Source of the DNA: Jatrophihabitans sp.
Lineage (GTDB): Bacteria > Actinomycetota > Actinomycetes > Mycobacteriales > Jatrophihabitantaceae
Length of the DNA: 6,689 nt
Assembly: GCA_025966255.1 (NCBI GenBank)
Contig: JAOPVG010000168.1
Span: 1-6,689, forward strand
Direction of reading: 5' to 3'
Shown here one piece after another: positions 1 to 5,747 of this stretch. The notes under the pieces are model-generated. The model had not been told where the DNA came from. It searched no databases and was given only the letters and a program-made list of their open reading frames with translations. Positions within the stretch are counted from its first letter, which is position 1; each line of letters begins with the position of its first letter. A program made the position numbers and the translations under genes.

Positions 1-485
1 GCGGCTTCACCGTGCCGGTCGTTGCCAGGGACGTCGCACCGCGCATGATCGTTCTGGTCAACCCGATGATCCCGCTCCCAGGTGAACGGCCCGGGGAGTG
101 GTGGGACGCCACCGGCCAGGGCGAGGCTCGCATCAGCAACGACGAGCAGGCCGGCCGCAGCACTGAGTTCGACCCGTACACCCACTTCTTGCACGACGTT
201 GCGCCCGAGGTCCTCGCCGGCAGCGAGTCGGAGAATCGCGGGCCGTCGGACACGCCTTTCGGTCAACCGTGCGAGTTCGAGCGGTGGCCCGAGGTTCCGA
301 TCAAGGTGCTCACGGGGCGCGACGACCGGTTCTTCCCGGCCGCCTTCCAGCGTCGCATCGCGAAGGACCGCCTCGGCGTCGACGTTGACGAGATCCCCGG
401 CGGTCATCTCGTTGCGCTGAGCAACCCGCTCGGTCTGGCCGAACGCCTCCACCAGTACGACGCCGAGATCGCTGGTTCGCGGTGA
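1..485 (+). CDS. Alpha/beta-hydrolase fold protein, C-terminal part (5' end outside window)
   Basis: The frame is open from the left edge (first whole codon at 3) to the TGA at 483-485, leaving about 160 residues. The first residues, GFTVPVVA, preceded by the last two bases of what would be a Gly codon, match what follows the nucleophile elbow (GxSxGG) in this fold, so the catalytic Ser and the true start lie upstream. The GTG at 12 is an internal Val. Visible family features are VNPMIPLPGE followed by GEWW (cap entry, as in plant methyl-esterase and hydroxynitrile-lyase-like hydrolases), a likely catalytic Asp in TGRDDRFFP (codons 321 or 324) and a likely catalytic His in PGGHLVALSNP (codon 405). 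A cytosolic hydrolase or esterase is expected, but the substrate cannot be read from the sequence. The gene ends where an antisense dehydrogenase remnant begins, so its last few residues may have been altered by that rearrangement. Confidence 0.85.
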   Translation, partial: GFTVPVVARDVAPRMIVLVNPMIPLPGERPGEWWDATGQGEARISNDEQAGRSTEFDPYTHFLHDVAPEVLAGSESENRGPSDTPFGQPCEFERWPEVPIKVLTGRDDRFFPAAFQRRIAKDRLGVDVDEIPGGHLVALSNPLGLAERLHQYDAEIAGSR

Positions 486-549
486 ACTTGCCGTCCACGG
501 CCAGCGCAGCGCCGGTCACGAAGGCGGCCTCGTCGCCGAGGCGGTCCAG
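475..549 (-). pseudogene. Remnant of a short-chain dehydrogenase/reductase, C-terminal tail only
   Basis: Read on the - strand from 549 down to 475, the translation is LDRLGDEAAFVTGAALAVDG followed by KFTAN. This is the hallmark C-terminal block of classical SDR enzymes, which end in the form S-D-E-A-x-F-V/I-T-G-x-x-L-x-V-D-G-G-x-T-A. Only about 25 codons survive. There is no Rossmann TGxxxGxG motif, no YxxxK active site and no start codon, and the same frame meets a stop codon within about 15 codons upstream. It has also lost its own stop and runs on antisense into the hydrolase gene. It is most simply the tail of a formerly convergent SDR gene whose body was deleted. Chance resemblance in a high-GC antisense frame is possible but unlikely given the order of conserved residues. 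Confidence 0.6.
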
Positions 550-583
550 CTTCGGTGACGCCGAACTGGTTGCGGGCGCCGCC

Positions 584-589
584 TATCGT
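584..589 (+). promoter_or_regulatory. Candidate -10 box for a leaderless hrpA transcript
   Basis: The hexamer TATCGT fits the actinobacterial -10 form TANNNT. Seven bases separate it from the GTG at 597, the spacing at which transcription would begin on or next to the start codon. No purine-rich ribosome-binding site lies before the GTG, which agrees with a leaderless message. No convincing -35 hexamer is visible, as is common for such promoters. Confidence 0.5.
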
Positions 590-596
590 TGCCGGG

Positions 597-3500
597 GTGT
601 CTGCCCCGTCCCAACCGCTGGTCGAGCTGCGCGCCCGGCTGGCCGGGCTGACCCTGCTCGATGAAGCCCGCCTCGGGCGTCGGCTTCAGCAGGTGCGGAG
701 CAAGGACAAGGGCCGGCAGCTCGCCAACATCGCCGAGCAGGTCACCCGCGCCGAGCAACGAATCGCCACCCGGGTTGCCGCCCTCCCCACGATCACCTAC
801 CCGGACCTTCCGGTCAGCGCCAAGCGCGACGACATCGCGGCCGCGATCCGCGACAACCAGGTCGTGGTCGTGGCCGGCGAGACCGGCTCGGGCAAGACGA
901 CCCAGCTGCCGAAGATCTGCCTCGAGCTCGGCCGCGGCATCCGCGGCACGATCGGGCACACCCAGCCGCGACGGCTCGCCGCCCGCACCGTCGCCCAACG
1001 CATCGCCGATGAGCTGCACACCCCGCTCGGTGAGGCGGTGGGATACACCGTCCGCTTCACCGACCAGGCCGGCGACCGCACGCTCGTCAAGCTGATGACC
1101 GACGGCATCCTGCTCGCCGAGATGCAGCGGGACCGACGACTGCTCCGCTACGACACGCTCATCCTCGACGAGGCCCACGAGCGCAGCCTCAACATCGACT
1201 TCCTGCTCGGCTATCTTGCCCAGCTGCTGCCGAGTCGGCCCGACCTGAAGGTCATCGTCACCTCCGCGACCATCGAGCCGCAGCGCTTCGCAGACCACTT
1301 CGGCAATGCCCCGATAGTCGAGGTGTCGGGGCGCACCTATCCGGTCGAGATCCGTTACCGCCCACTCGAACCCGACCTCCCGACCGATCAGGACGACGAA
1401 TCGGACGACGCCGACGATCCCGATCACGACGTCGTCCACCGGGTCCCGGTCCGCGACCAGACCGAGGCCATCGTCGACGCCGTGCACGAGCTCAACGGCG
1501 AAGGCCCTGGCGACGTGCTCGTCTTCCTCTCCGGCGAGCGCGAGATCCGCGACACCGCCGACGCGCTGCACGCTGCGGACCTCATGAACACCGAGATCCT
1601 GCCGCTCTACGCCCGCCTGCCCACCGCCGAGCAGCAGAAGGTCTTCGAGCCGCACACCGGCCGACGCGTCGTGCTCGCCACCAACGTCGCCGAGACATCG
1701 CTGACCGTCCCCGGCATCCACTACGTGATCGACCCGGGCACCGCCCGCATCTCCCGCTACAGCCGGCGGACCAAAGTGCAGCGCCTGCCCATCGAGCCGA
1801 TCTCGCAAGCGTCGGCGAGCCAGCGGGCCGGGCGTTCCGGGCGCACCGCCGACGGCATCGCCATCCGTCTCTACAGCGAACGCGACTTCGCGGGCCGCCC
1901 GCGCTTCACCGAGCCGGAGATCCTGCGCACCAACCTCGCCTCGGTGATCCTGCAGATGGCCGCCCTCAAACTCGGCAGCGTCGAGGACTTCCCGTTCCTC
2001 GATCCGCCCGACCGGCGCAGCATCCGTGACGGCGTGACCCTGTTGCAGGAACTCGGCGCGTTCGATGCCGGCGGCGCGATCACCGATGTCGGCCGCCGCC
2101 TCGCGCAACTGCCCGTCGACCCGCGGATCGGCCGGATGATCCTGCAGGCCGCCGACGAGGGCTGCGTGCGGGAGGTGCTCGTGATCGCCGCCGCACTGTC
2201 GATCCCGGATCCCCGCGAGCGTCCGGCCGACCGGGAGGAGGCGGCGAAGCAGAAGCACGCCCGTTTCGCCGACGAGCACTCCGACTTCATCTCCTACCTC
2301 AACCTCTGGAACTACGTGCGGGAGCAGCGCCGCGAACGTTCGGGCAACCAGTTCCGGCGGATGTGCCGCGCGGAGTTCCTGCACTACCTGCGCATCCGCG
2401 AGTGGCAGGATCTCGTCGGCCAGCTGCGCACGATCGCGAAGGGCCTCGACATCGTCGAATCGGACGAGCCGGCCGATCCCGGTCGCATCCAGGCCGCGCT
2501 GCTCGCCGGGCTGCTCTCGCACGTCGGTCTGCGCGAGGGCGATTCGCGCGACTACGTCGGGGCGCGGAACACCCGCTTCGTCCTCGCGCCCGGCTCGGTG
2601 CTGACGAAACGTCCGCCCCGCTGGATCGTTGTCGCCGAGCTCGTCGAGACGAGCCGGCTGTACGGCCGGATCGCCGCGCGGATCGAGCCGGAGGCGGTGG
2701 AGCGGGTCGCCGGCCATCTCGTCGCCCGCACCTACAGCGAGCCGCACTGGGACGCCAAACGGGGCGCGGCAATGGCCTACGAACGCGTGACGCTCTACGG
2801 GCTACCGCTCGTTGCGCGACGCCGGGTCGGTTACTCCGATGTCGAGCCCGAGGAGGCGCGCGAGCTGTTCATCCGGCACGCGCTCGTCGAGGGTGACTGG
2901 TCCACCCACCACCGCTTCTTCGCCGCCAACGAGGAGCTGCGCCGCGAGCTCGAAGAAATCGAGGAGCGGGCCCGCCGCCGCGACCTGCTGGTCGGCGACG
3001 ACGACCTCTACGCCTACTTCGACGCGCGCATCCCGTCCGATGTCGTCTCGGCGCAGCACTTCGACGCCTGGTGGAAGAAGGCGCGACACGCGACACCGGA
3101 CCTGCTGACGCTCACCCGCGACGACCTGCTGCACCGCGATGACGCGGGCAGCGACAACCCGGAGGTGTGGCAGGCCGGTGACCTCGCGCTACCGGTCAGC
3201 TACCGCTTCGAACCGGGCGCCGAGGACGACGGCGTGACCGTCCATGTGCCAGTGGACGTGCTCGCCCGGCTCGGCGGCGACGAGTTCGCGTGGCAAGTGC
3301 CCGCGTTGCGCGAGGAACTGGTCACAGCCTTGATCCGGTCCTTGCCGAAGGACCTCCGCCGCAACTTCGTGCCCGTACCGGACACCGTGCGCGCCGTGCT
3401 CCCCGAGCTCACGCCCGGCCAGGAGCCACTGCTCCACGGCGTCCAGCGCGAGCTGCACCGGCGCACCGGCGTGCTCGTCCCGATCGACGCCTTCGACGTC

Positions 3501-4514
3501 ACGAAGCTGCCCGCGCATCTGCGCGTCACGTTCGCCGTCGAGGACGACGGCGGCACCGAGGTCGCCCGCGGCAAGAACCTCGCCGCGCTGCAGAGCACCC
3601 TCGCGGCACCCGTGCGCGAGGCGGTCGCCAAGGCCGTCGCCGGCGAGCTCGAGCGCACCGGTCTGAAGAGCTGGCCCGACGATCTGGCCGAGCTGCCGCA
3701 GACGGTGGATCGCACCAGCGGGGTGCACACGGTGCGCGGCTTCCCGGCGCTCGTCGACGCGGGCGACACGGTGGCCGTGCGGGTGTTCGCGTCGGCCGCC
3801 GAGCAGCAGGCCGCGATGCGGACGGGCACTCGCCGGCTGTTGCGGCTGTCTGTGCCGTCCCCGGCCAAGGCGGTCGAGCGCACGCTCTCCACCCGCGCCC
3901 GGTTGGTGCTCGGGGCGAACCCCGACGGCTCGCTCACCGGGTTGCTTGATGACGCGGCCGACGCCGCCGTGGATGCGCTCGCTGCTTCACCGGCCTGGAC
4001 CCGCGCCGACTTCGACACGCTGCGCCAGCTCGTAACCGCGGAGCTCGTCCCGACTACGGAAAGAATTGCCGGACTCGTCGAGCGCGTGCTCGCTGCCGCC
4101 CACGAAGTGCGCCTGGCCCTGCCCACCAACCCGCCGAAGGCGCAGGCCGAAGCGGTCGACGACATCCGGGACCAATTCCGTCGACTGCTGCCGCCAGGAT
4201 TCGTCGCTGCGGCCGGACGCGACCGTCTCGCCGACCTCGCGCGCTACGTCACGGCGGTCGGCCGTCGGCTCGAACTGCTGCCCCGCGACGTGGACGCCGA
4301 TCGCGGCCGGATGCTACGCGTGCACCAGGTCCAGGAGGTGTTCGACGAGCTCGTCCGCGCCCTGCCGCCAACGCGCGCCCGCGCCGAGGATGTCGCGGAT
4401 ATTCGCTGGCTGATCGAGGAATTACGAGTAAGCCTGTGGGCTCAACAGCTCGGCACGCCGCGCCCGGTCAGCGAGAAACGGATCTACCGAGCCATTGACG
4501 CCCTCGCCCTCTAG
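597..4514 (+). CDS. hrpA: ATP-dependent DEAH-box RNA helicase HrpA
   Basis: This is a complete protein of about 1305 residues, close to the roughly 1300 of E. coli HrpA. Numbering from the GTG at 597, it has Walker A GETGSGKT at 94-101, DEAH at 191-194, SAT at 223-225, TNVAETSLT at 362-370 and motif VI QRAGRSGR at 409-416. A winged-helix/HA2 ratchet region follows at about 460-600, then an OB-fold region from about 640 to 710, then the HrpA-specific C-terminal half (DUF3418), beginning near WDAKRG (718-723) and ending with the conserved PVSEKRI close to the C-terminus. An acidic stretch at about 258-278 interrupts the usual link into the second RecA domain. HrpA is a cytosolic NTP-driven RNA helicase. 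Work in E. coli, as I recall it, implicates it in acting on stalled or collided ribosomes. A GTG at 555 also lies in frame, but 597 is preferred because of the -10 box and because the 14 extra residues look unlike the family. The coding frame is intact throughout. Confidence 0.96.
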   Translation: MSAPSQPLVELRARLAGLTLLDEARLGRRLQQVRSKDKGRQLANIAEQVTRAEQRIATRVAALPTITYPDLPVSAKRDDIAAAIRDNQVVVVAGETGSGKTTQLPKICLELGRGIRGTIGHTQPRRLAARTVAQRIADELHTPLGEAVGYTVRFTDQAGDRTLVKLMTDGILLAEMQRDRRLLRYDTLILDEAHERSLNIDFLLGYLAQLLPSRPDLKVIVTSATIEPQRFADHFGNAPIVEVSGRTYPVEIRYRPLEPDLPTDQDDESDDADDPDHDVVHRVPVRDQTEAIVDAVHELNGEGPGDVLVFLSGEREIRDTADALHAADLMNTEILPLYARLPTAEQQKVFEPHTGRRVVLATNVAETSLTVPGIHYVIDPGTARISRYSRRTKVQRLPIEPISQASASQRAGRSGRTADGIAIRLYSERDFAGRPRFTEPEILRTNLASVILQMAALKLGSVEDFPFLDPPDRRSIRDGVTLLQELGAFDAGGAITDVGRRLAQLPVDPRIGRMILQAADEGCVREVLVIAAALSIPDPRERPADREEAAKQKHARFADEHSDFISYLNLWNYVREQRRERSGNQFRRMCRAEFLHYLRIREWQDLVGQLRTIAKGLDIVESDEPADPGRIQAALLAGLLSHVGLREGDSRDYVGARNTRFVLAPGSVLTKRPPRWIVVAELVETSRLYGRIAARIEPEAVERVAGHLVARTYSEPHWDAKRGAAMAYERVTLYGLPLVARRRVGYSDVEPEEARELFIRHALVEGDWSTHHRFFAANEELRRELEEIEERARRRDLLVGDDDLYAYFDARIPSDVVSAQHFDAWWKKARHATPDLLTLTRDDLLHRDDAGSDNPEVWQAGDLALPVSYRFEPGAEDDGVTVHVPVDVLARLGGDEFAWQVPALREELVTALIRSLPKDLRRNFVPVPDTVRAVLPELTPGQEPLLHGVQRELHRRTGVLVPIDAFDVTKLPAHLRVTFAVEDDGGTEVARGKNLAALQSTLAAPVREAVAKAVAGELERTGLKSWPDDLAELPQTVDRTSGVHTVRGFPALVDAGDTVAVRVFASAAEQQAAMRTGTRRLLRLSVPSPAKAVERTLSTRARLVLGANPDGSLTGLLDDAADAAVDALAASPAWTRADFDTLRQLVTAELVPTTERIAGLVERVLAAAHEVRLALPTNPPKAQAEAVDDIRDQFRRLLPPGFVAAAGRDRLADLARYVTAVGRRLELLPRDVDADRGRMLRVHQVQEVFDELVRALPPTRARAEDVADIRWLIEELRVSLWAQQLGTPRPVSEKRIYRAIDALAL

Positions 4515-4554
4515 CCCGGTGAGTAAGACATTGAGTGCCGTCCGTGGGGCTGCT

Positions 4555-4584
4555 AGCGTCCCAGGCACGCCTGCGGGACACGCT
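4555..4584 (+). terminator. Hairpin after hrpA, possible U-tract-less terminator
   Basis: About 40 bases after the hrpA stop, AGCG-TCCC-AGG pairs with CCT-GGGA-CGCT around a four-base CACG loop, with two small two-base bulges (4573-4574 and 4579-4580) on the 3' side. That gives about 11 G/C-rich pairs. No T run follows, so it could be an actinobacterial-style terminator lacking a U tract, an mRNA 3'-end stabilising structure, or chance folding in GC-rich DNA. Confidence 0.35.
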
Positions 4585-4732
4585 GCGTGAGAGCGCGCGA
4601 TATCGGATTTTCGCCGGCGGGGCCGTCAGGGTGGTGGCTGTCGGGTGTGCGGGTCCTGGCGCCGACAGGCTGGGGTCGTGGGTGTGGTGCTCGCTTCCAT
4701 GACCGCTTTGTGGCTGTCGGCGTGCGCGCTGA

Positions 4733-4761
4733 GGTGGCCACCATCCTGGCGGTCGTAACTT
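4733..4761 (+). promoter_or_regulatory. Candidate promoter and palindrome upstream of the DUF3052 gene
   Basis: TAACTT at 4756-4761 fits the -10 form TANNNT and would start transcription near 4768-4770, giving a leader of about 20 bases. The perfect 10-base palindrome GGTGGCCACC (4733-4742) sits exactly where the -35 element would be. It could be a repressor-binding site or simply a GC-rich coincidence. No TTGAC-like -35 is present. Confidence 0.3.
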
Positions 4762-4787
4762 TTCTCCGTACGTGTTGGAATGCTCGA

Positions 4788-5189
4788 GTGACATCGGGCT
4801 ATTCGGGCACTTCGCAGGCCAGGAAGCTGGGCGTGCGCGATGGCTGCCGACTGGTCCTCGATGCTGCGCCCCAGGGGTGGGCGCTGACCGATCCGCCGCC
4901 GGTGGTCACCGTCCCGCCCGGCGAATCGGCCGACGTGATTGTCACGTTTGTCCGGACCGTCGCGGATCTCCCCGGCCGGGTGGACGCGCTGTCGGAGCGC
5001 ATCCGACCGAACGGTGCACTGTGGATTGCGTGGCCCCGTCGGGCCGCCGGGCACGTCAGCGACATGACCGAGAACGCGATCCGGGAGTGCGTCCTGCCGC
5101 TCGGGCTCGTCGACGTCAAGGTCGCCGCGATCGACAAGGACTGGTCGGGACTCAAGATCGTCTGGCGGAAGGAGCGGCGGCGGAGCTGA
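4788..5189 (+). CDS. DUF3052 family protein of unknown function
   Basis: This is a 133-residue soluble protein with no signal peptide or membrane segment. It has the DUF3052 pattern: GYSGT then ARKLGVRDG at 4-19, a hydrophobic strand DVIVTF (49-54), LWIAWPRRAAG (78-88) preceding a helix that starts near SDMTE, and the closing GLVDVKVAAIDKDWSGLKIVWRKE (106-129). The family is usually about 130-150 residues and is known mainly from Actinobacteria. I know of no assigned biochemical role. The alternating strand and helix pattern suggests a small alpha/beta domain. The GTG at 4788 is chosen over upstream in-frame GTGs (as far back as 4587) because family homology starts right after it and a weak ribosome-binding site, GGAA (4777-4780), lies seven bases before it. 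It appears to be transcribed alone: hrpA ends 273 bases upstream, and the next gene has its own promoter. Confidence 0.88.
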   Translation: MTSGYSGTSQARKLGVRDGCRLVLDAAPQGWALTDPPPVVTVPPGESADVIVTFVRTVADLPGRVDALSERIRPNGALWIAWPRRAAGHVSDMTENAIRECVLPLGLVDVKVAAIDKDWSGLKIVWRKERRRS

Positions 5190-5324
5190 ATGCGCTGGTC
5201 GATGGAATTTGAAAAGTTTTCGTCGAGCGGTGTCGAATCCGGGGCTGGCCGTTCGACGTGCTCATAGGCCAGGGTTGAATCGCACACACACGTGCGGGCC
5301 CGGCCCCGACGAAGGAGACCTGCG
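5190..5324 (+). promoter_or_regulatory. Leader region of the DGPF-sigma operon
   Basis: This gap holds an A/T-rich patch at about 5205-5221, unusual for the window, followed immediately by the ECF-type promoter at 5231-5257. The predicted untranslated leader of about 60 bases contains a CA run (5282-5289), the palindrome CGGGCCCG (5295-5302) and a strong ribosome-binding site, GAAGGAG (5311-5317), seven bases before the ATG at 5325. The A/T patch could help the promoter as an UP-like element. I see no clear terminator for the DUF3052 gene here. Confidence 0.5.
5231..5257 (+). promoter_or_regulatory. Candidate ECF42-type sigma promoter (autoregulatory)
   Basis: TGTCGA at 5231-5236, a 17-base spacer and CGAC at 5254-5257 fit the ECF42 promoter motif as I recall it from published work (TGTCGA in the -35 region, CGA/TC in the -10 region). 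Transcription would begin near 5263-5265, about 60 bases before the DGPF gene whose downstream partner is the sigma factor itself. A second GTCGA lies ten bases upstream of the one in the -35 element (5222-5226). The position, spacing and both elements agree, so autoregulation is likely though untested. Confidence 0.65.
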
Positions 5325-5747
5325 ATGCGAGTCATGGTGCTGGTAAAGGCGAACGAGGAGTCCGAGGCCGGCGTGATGCCGACGTCCGACGAGCTGAACG
5401 AGATGGGCAAGTTCAACGACGAGCTCGTCAAGGCCGGGATCATGCTCGCCGCCGACGGCTTGTCCTCCTCCGCCCAGGGCAAGCGCGTGCGCTTCGACAC
5501 CAAGGGCGGCAGCACGGTGATCGACGGCCCGTTCGCCGAGACGAAGGAACTCGTTGCGGGCTTCTGGGTCTGGGAGGTCGCGTCCCTCGAAGAGGCGGTC
5601 GAGTGGCTCAAGCGGTCGCCGTTCCGCGACACCGAGGTCGAGATCCGGCGCGTCTCGGAGCTAGCGGACTTCGGCGAGGCATTCACGCCGGAGATGCAGG
5701 CGAAGGAGCAGGCGCTGCGCGACCAGGTCGCTGCCAAGCAGAAGTGA
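5325..5747 (+). CDS. YciI-related (DGPF-domain) protein
   Basis: This is a 140-residue cytosolic protein of the YCII-related superfamily, which adopts a dimeric alpha+beta-barrel fold. It opens with the strand MRVMVLVKAN and an adjacent EESEAG. It carries the family signature DGPF at 67-70 followed by AETKE, then GFWVWEV (79-85), and a charged C-terminal helix (about 122-140) that extends past the core. The start is well supported by GAAGGAG seven bases before the ATG. The GTG at 5292 in the same frame would add arginine-rich residues outside the family and is rejected. It shares a four-base overlap with the sigma factor gene and so is probably co-transcribed and translationally coupled. DGPF proteins are recurrent partners of ECF sigma factors. 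Their biochemical role is not established, so a catalytic or signal-sensing role here is inference. Confidence 0.93.
   Translation: MRVMVLVKANEESEAGVMPTSDELNEMGKFNDELVKAGIMLAADGLSSSAQGKRVRFDTKGGSTVIDGPFAETKELVAGFWVWEVASLEEAVEWLKRSPFRDTEVEIRRVSELADFGEAFTPEMQAKEQALRDQVAAKQK

Larger units (their letters stand above)
4515..4787. other. Intergenic region between hrpA and the DUF3052 gene
   Basis: No gene is supported in this 273-base stretch. The DUF3052 frame stays open through most of it, but its translation there is rich in Arg, Gly and Trp and matches nothing I know. Besides the hairpin at 4555-4584, it has an 11-base direct repeat GTGGCTGTCGG (4634-4644 and 4710-4720), with looser similarity over the following bases. 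The first copy also pairs with CCGACAG at 4662-4668 to make a 7-base stem with a 17-base loop. A small RNA or a long leader is possible but not shown. Confidence 0.4.

Noticed and set aside
12..485. Hydrolase starting at the GTG at 12 as a complete 157-residue protein
   Set aside because: The residues before it already continue the family pattern after the nucleophile elbow, and the catalytic Ser would be missing. The gene is cut by the window edge.
555..596. 14-codon N-terminal extension of HrpA
   Set aside because: It would include the -10 box and lacks a ribosome-binding site. The family-like sequence begins after 597.
516..2747. Long open frame (743 codons) on the - strand opposite hrpA
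   Set aside because: Antisense frame of a conserved helicase gene in high-GC DNA. The translation shows no recognisable domain and it overlaps essential helicase motifs on the other strand.
2840..2845. TGTCGA inside hrpA as a second ECF42 promoter
   Set aside because: No CG[AT]C follows at 16-18 bases and the site is within coding sequence.
3200..4165. Ser/Ala/Thr-rich - strand open frame opposite the HrpA C-terminal half
   Set aside because: Low-complexity antisense translation opposite a conserved domain, with no motif, ribosome-binding site or promoter seen.
4587..4787. 67-codon N-terminal extension of the DUF3052 protein
   Set aside because: The translation is Arg/Gly/Trp-rich with no family match, while the conserved GYSGT start lies just after 4788 with GGAA at a suitable distance.
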